DNA from: Halomonas sp. ALS9
GTDB lineage: Bacteria; Pseudomonadota; Gammaproteobacteria; Pseudomonadales; Halomonadaceae
Assembly (NCBI RefSeq): GCF_001651035.1
Contig: NZ_LXRG01000192.1
Coordinates: forward strand, 1-64,000
Length of the DNA stretch: 64,000 nucleotides
Direction: 5' to 3'
Shown: positions 18,829 through 28,879 of the stretch, piece after piece
Numbering within the stretch: the stretch's first letter is position 1
How the letters are laid out: each line of letters opens with the position of its first letter
Made by a program: the position numbers and the translations under genes
The notes under the pieces: generated by a model
Databases searched by the model: none
What the model was told of the DNA's origin: nothing
Seen by the model: only the letters and a program-made list of their open reading frames with translations

Positions 18829-21561
18829 ATGAGCAAGATACCCGATACGCTAAGCACTTTAGAGGTTGGCAGTAAAACGTATCACTACTACAGTCTGCCC
18901 CAAGCGGCCGAGACCCTGGGCAACATTGACCGGCTTCCCAAGACGCTCAAGATTCTACTCGAAAACCAGCTGCGCTTCGCCGATGACGAAAGCGTAGATC
19001 AAGAAGATATGCAGGCCCTGGTCGACTGGCAGGCCGAGGGCAAATCCAGCCGTGAAATCGGCTACCGCCCCGCACGGGTATTAATGCAGGACTTTACCGG
19101 CGTGCCGGGCGTGGTGGATCTCGCTTCCATGCGGGCCGCTGTGGAAAGCCTGGGCGAAGACCCAGCGAAGATCAATCCGCTCTCCCCCGTCGATCTGGTC
19201 ATCGACCACTCGGTGATGGTCGATAAGTTCGGCAACCCGGCGGCGTTCCAAGAGAACGTCGATATTGAAATGCAGCGCAACCGCGAGCGCTATGAGTTTC
19301 TGCGCTGGGGCCAGCAAGCGTTTGATAACTTTAGCGTGGTGCCCCCCGGTACCGGTATCTGCCACCAGGTCAATTTGGAGTACCTGGGCAGAACGGTATG
19401 GATCAAGGACGAAGACGGCAAGACTTTCGCCTATCCCGACACCCTCGTCGGCACCGACTCCCACACCACCATGATCAACGGCCTGGGCGTGCTGGGCTGG
19501 GGCGTAGGCGGTATTGAAGCCGAAGCGGCCATGCTCGGCCAGCCGGTCTCGATGCTAATCCCAGAAGTGATTGGCTTTAAACTAACCGGCAAGCTACGCG
19601 AAGGTATTACCGCCACTGACTTGGTACTCACCGTTACCGAAATGCTGCGCAAAAAAGGCGTAGTGGGTAAATTTGTCGAGTTCTACGGTGACGGTTTGAA
19701 AGACCTGCCGCTGGCGGATCGTGCCACGATCGCCAATATGGCGCCCGAGTATGGTGCTACCTGTGGTTTCTTCCCGGTGGATGAAGAAACCCTGAACTAT
19801 ATGCGCCTGACAGGACGTGAAGATGAGCAAGTCGCGCTGGTGGAAGCCTACAGCAAAGCCCAAGGGCTATGGCGCGAACCCAGCGATGAGCCAATCTTCA
19901 CCGACGCCCTAGAACTGGACATGACCGAGGTAGAAGCGAGCCTTGCCGGCCCCAAACGCCCGCAGGATCGCGTGGCGCTGAAGGATATGGCAGCAGCCTT
20001 TGACAAGTTTCTGCAGGAAGACGTCAAAGCGGATACAACCGCTAAAGGCAAACTCTCCTCGGAAGGCGGCCAAACCGCCGTGGGAGTGGAACGTAGCTTC
20101 AAACATGACACCAGCCAAAACGTTAAGCTTGATAAGCACGACTTCAGCCTTGACCCTGGCGCGGTAGTGATTGCAGCGATCACCTCGTGCACCAACACCT
20201 CTAACCCCAGCGTGATGATGGCGGCAGGCTTGTTGGCACGCAAGGCGCGTGAAAAAGGCTTGATCACCCAACCGTGGGTCAAAACGTCCCTCGCGCCGGG
20301 CTCAAAGGTCGTCACCGAGTACCTCGCAGCCGCCGGGCTGGATGACGATTTGAATGCCCTGGGCTTTAACCTTGTCGGCTACGGCTGCACCACCTGTATC
20401 GGTAACTCCGGCCCACTACCGGATGAAATTGAGAAAGCGATTAACGATGGCGATCTTGCCGTCGCCTCGGTGCTCTCTGGTAACCGAAACTTTGAAGGCC
20501 GCGTGCACCCGCTGGTGAAAACCAACTGGCTCGCATCACCACCCCTGGTGGTGGCATATGCCTTGGCCGGTAACGTTCAGCGTGATCTCACCCAGGAGCC
20601 GATTGGCAAAGGCAGTGACGGCGAACCGGTTTACCTAAAAGATATCTGGCCCAGCCAGGCCGAGATTGCCAGCGCCGTCGAGAAAGTGAACACCGCGATG
20701 TTCCGTAAAGAGTACGGCGCAGTGTTTGAGGGTGACGACGTCTGGAAAGCCATCGACGTGTCAGAAAGCAAAGTCTATCAATGGCCTGAATCCACCTATA
20801 TTCAGCACCCGCCCTTCTTTGAAGGCATGGGCCGCGAGCCGGACGCCATCGAAGACGTGCACAGCGCCCGTGTACTCGCCATGCTGGGTGACTCGGTGAC
20901 CACCGACCATATATCACCTGCCGGTGCCATCAAGCCTGACAGCCCCGCTGGGCGCTATCTGCAGGAGCACGGTGTCAAACCAGTCGACTTCAACTCTTAC
21001 GGCTCACGCCGGGGTAACCATGAAGTCATGATGCGCGGCACCTTTGCCAACGTGCGGATCAAAAATGAGATGCTCGATGGCGTGGTTGGTGGTGAGACAC
21101 GCCACGTACCCAGCGGCGAGCAAATGGCCATTTACGATGCGGCCATGAAGTACAAAGAGGAAGGCAAACCGCTGGTCGTGATCGCCGGTAAAGAGTACGG
21201 CACCGGCTCCTCACGTGACTGGGCGGCCAAAGGTACCCGCTTGCTGGGCGTTCGTGCCGTGATTGCCGAGTCCTTTGAGCGTATTCACCGCTCTAACCTG
21301 ATCGGCATGGGTGTTGTACCGCTGCAGTTTGCCGAAGGCGAAAGCCGCCAAACGCTGGGATTAACCGGGGATGAAGAAATTTCGATTGCCGGATTAAGCG
21401 ACCTGACGCCCGGCGGCACGGTCAAAATCGTGATCAAAAATGACGATGGAGAGCGCACCGTTGATGCCAAGTGCCGAATTGATACGGTAAACGAGCTGGC
21501 TTACTACCGCCACGGTGGTATCCTTCACTACGTGTTGCGCAAGATGATTGGCGCAGCCTAA
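18829..21561 (+). CDS. acnA: Aconitate hydratase A
   Basis: This [4Fe-4S] enzyme isomerises citrate to isocitrate in the TCA and glyoxylate cycles. The cluster cysteines are Cys454 in SCTNTSNPS and Cys520/Cys523 in [11 protein letters not shown]. The swivel domain contains the conserved [13 protein letters not shown] stretch. The 910-aa length and N-terminal sequence place it in the AcnA/IRP1 class rather than AcnB. GAGGAGAG precedes the ATG. It is a single-gene unit closed by a strong terminator. Confidence 0.97.
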   Translation: MSKIPDTLSTLEVGSKTYHYYSLPQAAETLGNIDRLPKTLKILLENQLRFADDESVDQEDMQALVDWQAEGKSSREIGYRPARVLMQDFTGVPGVVDLASMRAAVESLGEDPAKINPLSPVDLVIDHSVMVDKFGNPAAFQENVDIEMQRNRERYEFLRWGQQAFDNFSVVPPGTGICHQVNLEYLGRTVWIKDEDGKTFAYPDTLVGTDSHTTMINGLGVLGWGVGGIEAEAAMLGQPVSMLIPEVIGFKLTGKLREGITATDLVLTVTEMLRKKGVVGKFVEFYGDGLKDLPLADRATIANMAPEYGATCGFFPVDEETLNYMRLTGREDEQVALVEAYSKAQGLWREPSDEPIFTDALELDMTEVEASLAGPKRPQDRVALKDMAAAFDKFLQEDVKADTTAKGKLSSEGGQTAVGVERSFKHDTSQNVKLDKHDFSLDPGAVVIAAITSCTNTSNPSVMMAAGLLARKAREKGLITQPWVKTSLAPGSKVVTEYLAAAGLDDDLNALGFNLVGYGCTTCIGNSGPLPDEIEKAINDGDLAVASVLSGNRNFEGRVHPLVKTNWLASPPLVVAYALAGNVQRDLTQEPIGKGSDGEPVYLKDIWPSQAEIASAVEKVNTAMFRKEYGAVFEGDDVWKAIDVSESKVYQWPESTYIQHPPFFEGMGREPDAIEDVHSARVLAMLGDSVTTDHISPAGAIKPDSPAGRYLQEHGVKPVDFNSYGSRRGNHEVMMRGTFANVRIKNEMLDGVVGGETRHVPSGEQMAIYDAAMKYKEEGKPLVVIAGKEYGTGSSRDWAAKGTRLLGVRAVIAESFERIHRSNLIGMGVVPLQFAEGESRQTLGLTGDEEISIAGLSDLTPGGTVKIVIKNDDGERTVDAKCRIDTVNELAYYRHGGILHYVLRKMIGAA

Positions 21562-21588
21562 AGGGTAAAACCTTACCAATGCTTGCAT

Positions 21589-21616
21589 GCCCCCACCTCG
21601 GTGGGGGCTTTTTTTT
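21589..21616 (+). terminator. Rho-independent terminator after acnA
   Basis: A 9-bp GC-rich stem (GCCCCCACC/GGTGGGGGC) and eight T residues follow 28 bases after the acnA stop. The T run is only on the plus side, so it does not obviously serve the convergent maeA. Confidence 0.92.
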
Positions 21617-21625
21617 GCCGAACGC

Positions 21626-23305
21626 TTAAAAAGCGCGGCGGCGGTAGGTGCGGTAATCCGGTGACCAAGACGCTTTTTCGATTAACTCCCGCAACGTTGT
21701 GCCACTGGTTTTTAACGCCACGCCGTTCTGCTGCGCCTGGGCGGCCACTTCAAATGCAATCGATTTGCTGATATCGCGAATACGCGACAGCGGTGGTAGC
21801 AGTGCACCTTTACCTTCTTTCACCAGCGGCGCTTCACGGGCCAGCGCCCGCGAGGCGCTCATAAGCATCTCATCGGTAACCCGGTTGGCGCTGGCAGCAA
21901 TCACACCCAAACCGATACCTGGGAAGATATAGGCATTGTTGCACTGGGCAATCGGATAAGTGCGGCCATTGTAAACGACCGGCGCAAAGGGGCTACCGGT
22001 GGCTACCAAGGCTTGGCCGTCCGTCCAGCGGATGACATCTTCCGGCACCGCCTCCGCTTGGGAAGTAGGGTTAGACAACGGCATAATGACCGGGTGTTCA
22101 CAGCCCGCATGCATCGTGCGCACCACCTGCTCGGTGAAGATACCGCGCTGGCCGCAGACGCCGATCAGCACTGTTGGTTTGATCTGAGCGATCGTCTCTT
22201 CCAGACCCTGACCATTCCATTCTGCAACTAGCGAAGGGTCGTGGGCTAAACGCCGCTGGAAGTCACGCTGCCACTCTTGATCGCTGGTCATCAAACCATC
22301 CCGATCAACAATGAATATACGCGCCCGGGCTTCGCTCTCGGTCAGGCCTTCGGCTTCCATCGCTACGACCACCTGCTCAGCGATTCCACAGCCCGCCGAA
22401 CCGCCGCCCACAAACACTACGCGCTGCTGCGCAATCGTTTCTTCACGGGCCTGACAGGCCGCCATTAAGGTTCCCACCACCACAGAAGCCGTGCCCTGAA
22501 CATCATCGTTAAAGCAGCAAAGCTCGTTGCGATAGCGCTCTAGCAGCGGTACCGCATTAGCCTGAGCGAAATCTTCAAACTGCAGCAGTACGTTCGGCCA
22601 ACGGCGTTTAACCGCGGCAATAAACTCGCCCATAAAGGCGTCATACTCTTCTTGCCCTACCCGCTCGTGGCGCCATCCCATATACATTGGGTCGTCCAAG
22701 AGCGCTTTGTTATTGGTGCCCACATCAATCATGATCGGCAGCGTGTAGGCCGGGCTGATGCCACCACAGGCTGTATACAGCGCCAGTTTACCAATTGGGA
22801 TACCCATGCCGCCGATCCCCTGGTCGCCTAGGCCTAGAATGCGCTCGCCATCCGTGACAACAATCACTTTGACGTTATCTTTGGTGGCGCTGCGCAGGAT
22901 GTCATCCATATGTTCGCGGTCAGGATAGCTAATAAACAGACCGCGGTGGTTGCGGTAAATATTGGAAAATTCCTGACACGCCTGCCCCACCGTAGGGGTA
23001 TAAATAATCGGCAGCATCTCTTCCAAGTGCTGGGACACTAGACGGAAATAGAGCGTTTCGTTGTCATCTTGAATGGCGCGGAGATGGATATGCTTCTCAA
23101 GGCTGCTATGGCACTGCTGGTACTGGCGATAGACCCGCTCAAGCTGATCCTCAATGGTTTCTACCTTTTGCGGTAGCAAACCGATCAGGTTAAACGCCAA
23201 GCGTTCCTCCTGAGTAAACGCGCTGCCTTTGTTCAATAGCGGCATTTCGAGCAAAGAAGGACCGGCGTAAGGAAGGTATAGGGGGCGTCTACTCTGGGTA
23301 GTCAT
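21626..23305 (-). CDS. maeA: NAD-dependent malic enzyme
   Basis: It oxidatively decarboxylates malate to pyruvate with NAD+. The malic N-terminal domain carries [10 protein letters not shown] and the catalytic-region stretch [24 protein letters not shown]. The metal-binding LLQFEDFA and the NAD loop [12 protein letters not shown] follow. The start at 23305 has GAGAG six bases upstream and gives 559 aa (E. coli SfcA is 565); the frame is open upstream to 23398 but that segment is not family-like. Together with acnA it forms a central-carbon pair, convergently transcribed. Confidence 0.95.
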   Translation of the reverse strand: MTTQSRRPLYLPYAGPSLLEMPLLNKGSAFTQEERLAFNLIGLLPQKVETIEDQLERVYRQYQQCHSSLEKHIHLRAIQDDNETLYFRLVSQHLEEMLPIIYTPTVGQACQEFSNIYRNHRGLFISYPDREHMDDILRSATKDNVKVIVVTDGERILGLGDQGIGGMGIPIGKLALYTACGGISPAYTLPIMIDVGTNNKALLDDPMYMGWRHERVGQEEYDAFMGEFIAAVKRRWPNVLLQFEDFAQANAVPLLERYRNELCCFNDDVQGTASVVVGTLMAACQAREETIAQQRVVFVGGGSAGCGIAEQVVVAMEAEGLTESEARARIFIVDRDGLMTSDQEWQRDFQRRLAHDPSLVAEWNGQGLEETIAQIKPTVLIGVCGQRGIFTEQVVRTMHAGCEHPVIMPLSNPTSQAEAVPEDVIRWTDGQALVATGSPFAPVVYNGRTYPIAQCNNAYIFPGIGLGVIAASANRVTDEMLMSASRALAREAPLVKEGKGALLPPLSRIRDISKSIAFEVAAQAQQNGVALKTSGTTLRELIEKASWSPDYRTYRRRAF

Positions 23306-23423
23306 AAGCACTCTCTTTTTTATGTCAATCACTGCTGCAATGCAGCAACATCGGGCGTTCGCGGCGTTTGAGCGTAATGTAACATGCTCCTGCGACAAAG
23401 GTGGAAGAGAGAGGTCATGTTGA

Positions 23424-23462
23424 TAAAAAAACGCCTCGATTTAGGAGAACTAAACCGAGGCA
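23424..23462 (-). terminator. Rho-independent terminator after yeeE-like gene
   Basis: On the minus strand GCCTCGGTTTAG and CTAAATCGAGGC pair (12 bp with one G-U) around a 5-6 base loop and are followed by eight T residues. It starts 24 bases past the transporter stop. Confidence 0.9.
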
Positions 23463-23485
23463 TATGACGAGTATTAACTAACCTT

Positions 23486-24697
23486 CTAGCAACTTTTAGC
23501 GGTGGGTTTGCGCCCCTCTACGCCAGCGAAGAACAACGGCCGCAGCTTAACGCCGACCATGTTGCCCGCAAACGCCGCTACCAACCATACCCAACCGTGG
23601 AGGCTGCCAGACGCAATGCCGCTGAAGTAAGCACCAATATTGCAACCAAACGCCAACCGCGCGCCGTAACCCAGCAAGATACCGCCAATGACCGCGGCCA
23701 AGATAGATTTCAGCGGAATTCTGAAGTTAGGTGCAAAGCGACCCGCCAAGCTCGCCGCAGCAAGCGCGCCAAGCATAATGCCGACGTTCATCACCGTGGT
23801 GATATCACTCCAAACGCTGGCTTCAAGAGCCGCTGCGTTGCCTGGGGACTGCCAATAGCCCCACTGGCTCACATCGCCACCCACTAGCTCAAAGCCTTTA
23901 GCCCCCCACAGCGCAAACGCTGAGGTAATCCCCCACGGGCGGCCTGCCAGTGCCAAGGTGGCAAAGTTGAGCAGCGCCAACGCCACCGCGCCCGCCACTA
24001 GCGGCCAAGGCCCCGTCAGCCAACGCTCATAGCCATGCTTATCGACATTAGGCGCCTGCTCTAACTGGCCGTGACGACGCTTCTCCATCACCCAGGTAAA
24101 TGCCGCAATAGCAGCAAACAGCACGAGACTAATCGCTATTCCTCCGCCAACCCCGGCGACGTTGACCAGTGATACCGGTTGAAAAGCCGGTAAGCTCTGC
24201 CACCAGGCAAAATGCGCGGATCCAATCACCGAGCCAACAATAAAGAACACCAAAGTAATCAGCATGCGTGCGTTACCACCGCCCGCAGTAAACAGCGTGC
24301 CCGAGGCACAGCCACCGCCCAACTGCATGCCTATACCGAACAGGAAGGCCCCCACCAGCACGGAGATGCCAATCGGCGCCACAAAGCCCGACACCTCGTT
24401 ACCAAACAGCGTGCCTGCCCCCAAGGCAGGGAAAAACAGCACCACCGCGATGGCCAGCATCACCATTTGGGCACGTAGGCCACGCCCTCTTCGCTCAGTA
24501 ATAAATACACGCCACGCTGAGGTAAAACCAAACGCTGCGTGATACAGCACCATGCCAAACAGCCCACCAACAATCATCAAAAGGCCAATATTGGCGTCAA
24601 ACACTACCCCAATTAGTAACGCGCCCAGCACGATCGCCGCCGTGGCGATCAGCGGCACGCGATAGCTCTGCGGCGTAGTAACCGTCGTTGTAGACAT
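23486..24697 (-). CDS. YeeE/YedE-family sulfur-compound transporter
   Basis: This is an inner-membrane protein of about ten hydrophobic segments belonging to the YeeE/YedE (TsuA, DUF395) family, whose characterised members take up thiosulfate. The two family signatures are present, each with its cysteine: GGGCASGTLF in the first half and FGCNIGAYFSG in the second. The 403-aa length is within the family range. The start has AGGTGA four bases upstream. Upstream of that lies a strong 15-bp hairpin (24,717-24,750). No TusA partner gene is adjacent, so the true substrate is inferred only from the family. Confidence 0.88.
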   Translation of the reverse strand: MSTTTVTTPQSYRVPLIATAAIVLGALLIGVVFDANIGLLMIVGGLFGMVLYHAAFGFTSAWRVFITERRGRGLRAQMVMLAIAVVLFFPALGAGTLFGNEVSGFVAPIGISVLVGAFLFGIGMQLGGGCASGTLFTAGGGNARMLITLVFFIVGSVIGSAHFAWWQSLPAFQPVSLVNVAGVGGGIAISLVLFAAIAAFTWVMEKRRHGQLEQAPNVDKHGYERWLTGPWPLVAGAVALALLNFATLALAGRPWGITSAFALWGAKGFELVGGDVSQWGYWQSPGNAAALEASVWSDITTVMNVGIMLGALAAASLAGRFAPNFRIPLKSILAAVIGGILLGYGARLAFGCNIGAYFSGIASGSLHGWVWLVAAFAGNMVGVKLRPLFFAGVEGRKPTAKSC

Positions 24698-24716
24698 ACA
24701 TTCACCTTTAGCAGCA

Positions 24717-24750
24717 CCAAAAGCGCCTGTTTGTTAACAGGCGCTTTTGG
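24717..24750 (-). promoter_or_regulatory. Perfect 15-bp hairpin in the 5' region of the sulfur transporter gene
   Basis: CCAAAAGCGCCTGTT (24717-24731) and its exact complement (24736-24750) enclose a 4-base loop. It ends 20 bases before the ATG at 24697, just outside the ribosome site. In the transporter's direction no T run follows, so it is not a normal terminator for an upstream gene. It could be an RNA element that controls ribosome access or an operator. Confidence 0.6.
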
Positions 24751-24883
24751 TAGACATGGACAATAGTTATAAGCCTAACGATAGCTGTAGAGCGCAGGAA
24801 ATTCTTTATTGAAAGGTGCTTATATCTTTATGGAATATGAGAGTGCTAAAGCAACGCAACGACCTCGCGCTAGACTTATCCTG

Positions 24884-25627
24884 CTATATCAACCTAAAAG
24901 AATGCAGTACTTTAAATATTGTGGCGCTATGCTCCTCCCATGACGCAGTAAAGGTGGTTATCATTATTCTATAATGCCCATTGGGAGCGTCTAAAGAAGC
25001 GACGAGGGTAGATGTTTCTTGATCTCCATCTACAATGTTTACGACTTGATAAAGACACTCGATGTCTTTTACTCCGCAATTGGCCGAAGTCGATACAAAA
25101 ATGTCACCCGGCACATGATATTGGAAACTGCTTTCAAGCAATAAACTGTACTCTTCTAAGGTAAGAGAGGCATCATTCTGATCGAAACCAATGAACATTT
25201 CTAATTCACCTTTTTCACTCTTTGTTCTTAAAATATAGTCTTTCCCGCTAGGTGCATAAATGGCCCAGGTATGTGGAACGGATATAGCAAACTCACCATT
25301 GGTAATTTTTTTTGTTGCGTCACTACTGACCACTTCAGAGTTATTGATATCCTCTGTGGAAGCGATAGCTTTTTCCTTATCAATAGGAAGGTCTTTAACT
25401 TGAAATAAAATAACAACAAGCATGGCAAAGTTATATGCTTTTAGGAAACGCCTAACGTTTCTACCAGATTTTGGCAGGCAGAAAGGAAGCGCCATGACTG
25501 ATGGGATTAAAATAGCCGTTAAAATAATATCTACTACCAATCCCTCGTAGTTCGCATAACCGTTAGAGGCGGCGGGTGTAAAGACCGCACAAATAAGAAA
25601 TAGCAAGATGGCAATAAGTAGTCGCAT
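24884..25627 (-). CDS. Membrane protein with DcrB/PsbP-like C-terminal domain, function unknown
   Basis: I do not recognise this 247-aa protein with certainty. It has two or three N-terminal hydrophobic segments (residues 3-20, 30-50 and about 65-80) and a linker. A soluble domain from about residue 108 begins GEFAISVPHTWAIY and ends HSFRLI. That opening and the 'P-x-W' pattern resemble DcrB (DUF1795) and PsbP-like folds; this is a pattern-level guess. Base composition is clearly more AT-rich than in the core genes to its left, suggesting transferred DNA. It heads the accessory block next to the T6SS effector array. Confidence 0.6.
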   Translation of the reverse strand: MRLLIAILLFLICAVFTPAASNGYANYEGLVVDIILTAILIPSVMALPFCLPKSGRNVRRFLKAYNFAMLVVILFQVKDLPIDKEKAIASTEDINNSEVVSSDATKKITNGEFAISVPHTWAIYAPSGKDYILRTKSEKGELEMFIGFDQNDASLTLEEYSLLLESSFQYHVPGDIFVSTSANCGVKDIECLYQVVNIVDGDQETSTLVASLDAPNGHYRIMITTFTASWEEHSATIFKVLHSFRLI

Positions 25628-25709
25628 GTTTTGTCCTTGGTGTGTGACAGAACTTAGTCGTAGCCTAATTTTCTTCTTGATTGCAGAGAATAAGTGAACT
25701 AATTACGGA

Positions 25710-27122
25710 TTAGCGACCTGCTAAAAGCCCTAGTGATTCGACGTAAATGAGAGTAAGCGTAAACTGGGCATTCGGTTCCCCTTGCCGGGCCGCAAGATTA
25801 AACCATCGAATGGCGTCGCTCCGACTCTCGGGAATGCTTTCGCCGCGAAGGTATATACTGCCTAAATTGTATTGGGCCATAGCATTGCCCTGAATGGCCG
25901 CTTGTTGATACCACTGCAGGGCGAGTACGCGGTTAATAGGCACGCCTTCACCAAACTGGTACATAACGCCTAGCATGGTTTGAGCGTCGGTATCTCCCTG
26001 TTCGGCGGCAAGACGGTACCAGTGCGCCGCTTCATGATCGTCTCGTTCAACGCCTGGGTTGTAACGGTACATAGCCCCCAGGTTGAATTGAGCCATTACG
26101 TCGCCCTGCTCTGCGGCGCGGCGGTACCACGTCATCGCTTTTTCTGGGTTTGGGGGAATACCTGCACCAAAATCATACATATAGCCTAATTCAAACTGTG
26201 CATCAGCATCCCCCTGCTCGGCGGCCAGCCAAAACCAGTCGGCGGCTGCTCGCGCGTCTTGCTCTACGCCCTCACCGTCTCGGTACATGATGCCCGTGTT
26301 GAACTGGGCAGAAATATGGCCTTGCTCAGCAGCCTGGCGATACCACCCCAACGCCTTGAGGCTATTTTGAGCAACGCCCAGGCCGGTATCGTACCGGTAG
26401 CCCACTCTAAACTGCGCATCGGCATCACCTTGCTCTGCGGCCCGGCGATACCACTCCGTCGCGGCATCCTCATTCTGGGTAACGCCCTCGCCATTGGCAT
26501 ACATATCGCCCAGTTGGTTTTGTGCGCGCACATGACCGTTCTCAGCCGCAAGGGTAAATAGCCTTAAAGCGTCACTCATGCTTTGAGTAACGCCTTCGCC
26601 CCGATAGTAAAGCCAGGCCAAGTTATTATAAGCATCAACCACTTCTTGGTCGGCAGCTAACTGAAACCACTCTATGGCTTTACTAAAATCCTGTACTACG
26701 CCTTCTCCATCGCGATACATAACACCTAAGTTATACTGTGCATCGGGAACACCCTGTTCAGCGGCAAGAAAATATAGCTCGGCCGCGTCACTAGAGCTTT
26801 GAGGAAGCCCAGTGCCTAAGTAATACATCCCTGCCAACATAAATTGGGCGTCAGGATGCCCCTGTTTTGCCGCGAGCCTAATCCACGTGATGGCTTTGCT
26901 AGTATTTTTGGATACGCCATCGCCGTTACGGTACATGGCACCGAGCCGATACTGTGACTCCGAATCACCTTGTTTAGCGCGTGCGACAAGATGATCAAAA
27001 TCGGCATTAACTTGGTCGCCAATATAAGCGCTAGGCGGCTCATTCATCGGCTGAGCTAATGCAGGTGAGGAGCATAAGAGAAGGGTGAGACTCAGAAGTG
27101 ATACAGCAATAAGGTGAGGCAT
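25710..27122 (-). CDS. Secreted Sel1-repeat protein
   Basis: The protein has a signal peptide (cleavage after SSPALAQ) and then about 11-12 Sel1-like repeats with a 36-residue period filling residues 45-460. Each repeat holds a core like DAQFNLGxMYRxGEGV followed by A-x-x-W-Y-R-x-AAEQG. Sel1 solenoids bind other proteins and often work in the periplasm. Position 27122 is the better start because AGGGA lies nine bases upstream; a GTG at 27140 is the alternative. Sel1 proteins are sometimes found as immunity or regulatory partners near T6SS loci, but nothing here proves that role. Confidence 0.85.
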   Translation of the reverse strand: MPHLIAVSLLSLTLLLCSSPALAQPMNEPPSAYIGDQVNADFDHLVARAKQGDSESQYRLGAMYRNGDGVSKNTSKAITWIRLAAKQGHPDAQFMLAGMYYLGTGLPQSSSDAAELYFLAAEQGVPDAQYNLGVMYRDGEGVVQDFSKAIEWFQLAADQEVVDAYNNLAWLYYRGEGVTQSMSDALRLFTLAAENGHVRAQNQLGDMYANGEGVTQNEDAATEWYRRAAEQGDADAQFRVGYRYDTGLGVAQNSLKALGWYRQAAEQGHISAQFNTGIMYRDGEGVEQDARAAADWFWLAAEQGDADAQFELGYMYDFGAGIPPNPEKAMTWYRRAAEQGDVMAQFNLGAMYRYNPGVERDDHEAAHWYRLAAEQGDTDAQTMLGVMYQFGEGVPINRVLALQWYQQAAIQGNAMAQYNLGSIYLRGESIPESRSDAIRWFNLAARQGEPNAQFTLTLIYVESLGLLAGR

Positions 27123-27188
27123 GGCATGCAATCCCTGCACTGATCTTAATTCTACTTATATTCTCAGACTATTTGTTGGATTTCTATA

Positions 27189-27320
27189 TCAACTACTCAT
27201 TTTCTTGATGGCATGACTCCTACAAGGGCCTGAGCAACAAGGGTCGAGAAATAAACAGAGGCACAAATCGCCTTTTTTGACGGCCTCGTGTTCAGCAAAC
27301 TTCGAGGCTTTGCCCAGCAT
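27189..27320 (-). CDS. Possible 43-aa cysteine-rich peptide
   Basis: A short frame encodes a peptide beginning MLGKASKFAEHEAVKKGD and containing five cysteines in 14 residues (CLC...CC...C). GGGTG lies 12 bases before the ATG, so the ribosome site is poor. The frame is open for ten more codons upstream. It could be the tail of a decayed PAAR-like or metal-binding protein, or chance. Another frame on the same strand is also open across the region, which lowers confidence. Confidence 0.25.
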   Translation of the reverse strand: MLGKASKFAEHEAVKKGDLCLCLFLDPCCSGPCRSHAIKKMSS

Positions 27321-27348
27321 GATCGTTTCACCCGTACTAAGACGTCGG

Positions 27349-27849
27349 TTAAGCTACCGACCTCTTTATAGCCTTTACATCTCGCCAATAGGTGTTAGCC
27401 ACTCTCTTGGAGCGTAAAAAATAAAGAGTCCAGACAACCGACCATACCAGATTAAAAATGGAAGGGGGGATTCTCTTGGCAAGAAAGTACTCTCCAGCTT
27501 CAGGTGGCATAATCACTACACAAAAAGCAAGCAGGCTAGCATTCAACAAAGGGCCAGAAAGCCATATTAGCAATACAACGATGTAACGCGTAACTTTCTT
27601 ATTACTCGCATACAAAACAATTGCCATGCATACATGGCAAAATACAAAAAATGCAGAAGTGTAAGGTACAGTTTCTAAAAAAGAATTAAACCAATCAGCG
27701 TTCCCAACAACATCCTGTTCTCTTAAAAACTCTAAAATCTTGACCACAAATAGAAATGGAAGAATAATGCATACAACCCATATATAAAACATCAACCAAC
27801 CACCCACGCCCACTGGCTTATTGGGGTAAGGTAATTCCCTCTCAGTCAT
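27349..27849 (-). CDS. DUF2569 family membrane protein
   Basis: This 166-aa protein has four hydrophobic segments and the DUF2569 opening, a short polar N-terminus followed by PVGVGGWLMFY. Function of the family is unknown. I chose the ATG at 27849, with AGAGGG six bases upstream; an earlier ATG at 27867 lacks this. The gene is AT-rich relative to the core genome and lies in the accessory block downstream of the T6SS effector array. Small multi-span proteins here might serve as immunity against membrane-acting toxins, but that is only inference. Confidence 0.7.
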   Translation of the reverse strand: MTERELPYPNKPVGVGGWLMFYIWVVCIILPFLFVVKILEFLREQDVVGNADWFNSFLETVPYTSAFFVFCHVCMAIVLYASNKKVTRYIVVLLIWLSGPLLNASLLAFCVVIMPPEAGEYFLAKRIPPSIFNLVWSVVWTLYFLRSKRVANTYWRDVKAIKRSVA

Positions 27850-28018
27850 TTCATGCCCTCTCTTCATTGACCGACAAGATGTGATAGAAAAATCTATCGT
27901 ATTTATTCGCCAAAAAACCTCATAATACTTCGCCATCAAATTTAGCACAATAGCTTTCTATATTTTCAAGAAAATTTTTCTTCTGCTTAGCTACACAATC
28001 GGGTGTGACGGCGCCTCT

Positions 28019-28168
28019 TCAGCAAGCTTCAAAACCTGATCCTGCGGCTCTGAATCTAGGTCTATATTCAGGCTGATCATACATATTGCCGTCAATTGTT
28101 ATCTCATCTTCAAAGGAGTTAAGCACCGCGCCTTTCGCAACCAATCGACCTAATGTCGGATGTCTCAT
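28019..28168 (-). CDS. Small hypothetical protein (49 aa)
   Basis: The frame begins MRHPTLGRLVAKG with a strong ribosome site, GGGAGG five bases before the ATG. The open frame extends 16 codons upstream, but the site supports the inner start. I do not recognise the sequence; it has no membrane segment and ends in GSGFEAC. It follows the orphan gene at 28,237-28,797 on the same strand with a 68-base gap and could be a small associated gene or a remnant. Confidence 0.45.
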   Translation of the reverse strand: MRHPTLGRLVAKGAVLNSFEDEITIDGNMYDQPEYRPRFRAAGSGFEAC

Positions 28169-28236
28169 GAAAGCCTCCCACAAGGTATATAGTGCTTTAA
28201 TCAACCGTATCATCAATAGCCGACAGAGTTTTCTTT

Positions 28237-28797
28237 CTAGCTATATTTTAAATCCTCCAGAAATAGTGTTTCTTGATTAATCAAATTAATTGCTGGCTCA
28301 TTAAAATACCTATGCGAAAAACAGAAGAGATTAAATTTAGTTCTTCTTATTTTATTTGCAGCGACCCAACATTCTGCAAGCCATTCAGGAACTACCTTTG
28401 AAGAAATCTCATCATAAACATCGTATTCATCTTCGTTAATATCGTTAGCAATGAGATAGCTCCCCATGTTTTTTAAGATTTCTTTTTCCTTCATCTTATT
28501 CAGAAATTTCGGTTCCATCATGAACAATTGATCTTCATCACTTAGTACCTGCCCATAATTCCCCATATCTGGAAAATTCATAAAAGTAAGCGATAGCTTA
28601 AAATCATCAAACACCTCACAAATACACTCCAGGCTTTTGTCACAATCTCGCTGTTCGTCTTTATAAAGATCAATCAGACGGCATAGAATCGACACACCAT
28701 CCTGCGAATACAGATTCAAATTTTGCTGGACAAACTGCTCTAAAATATCCAAGTTAAATTCTCCGTAGCACTGACGTTTATATAGTTTCGTGCTCAT
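28237..28797 (-). CDS. Hypothetical protein, candidate orphan immunity protein
   Basis: A 186-aa acidic, soluble, AT-rich protein with no signal peptide or membrane span. I recognise no named domain; it looks mostly helical and includes the stretch EWLAECWVAANKIRRTKFNLF. Its position, directly downstream of a vgrG fragment and a short orphan coding tail, mirrors that of the ankyrin and SUKH immunity genes in the other two units. I infer that it is the surviving immunity gene of a lost effector. Its start overlaps a 33-codon ORF by 20 bases, which suggests translational coupling. Confidence 0.6.
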   Translation of the reverse strand: MSTKLYKRQCYGEFNLDILEQFVQQNLNLYSQDGVSILCRLIDLYKDEQRDCDKSLECICEVFDDFKLSLTFMNFPDMGNYGQVLSDEDQLFMMEPKFLNKMKEKEILKNMGSYLIANDINEDEYDVYDEISSKVVPEWLAECWVAANKIRRTKFNLFCFSHRYFNEPAINLINQETLFLEDLKYS

Positions 28798-28879
28798 TTT
28801 CGTCCGTTGATGTTTCTTGATCGTGGTTACCGCCGGCGCTGCTTAAACAGCTTTTTGCTAGATCAACATATTCAGCCAT
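28778..28879 (-). CDS. Possible 33-aa leader ORF before orphan gene
   Basis: The frame starts ATG at 28879 with AAGGTGG six bases upstream, encodes MAEYVDLAKSCLSS and an acidic Thr/Glu-rich tail, and stops inside the next gene. The ribosome site is better than that of the following 186-aa gene, whose translation may depend on it. It could also be the remains of a longer gene cut by recombination. Confidence 0.35.
   Translation of the reverse strand: MAEYVDLAKSCLSSAGGNHDQETSTDENEHETI

Noticed and set aside
27180-27350. SEC-C zinc motif or integron attC site near the cysteine-rich frame
   Set aside because: The cysteine spacing does not fit C-x-C-x8-C-[CH], and the GTTAAGC word lacks a matching partner core site.
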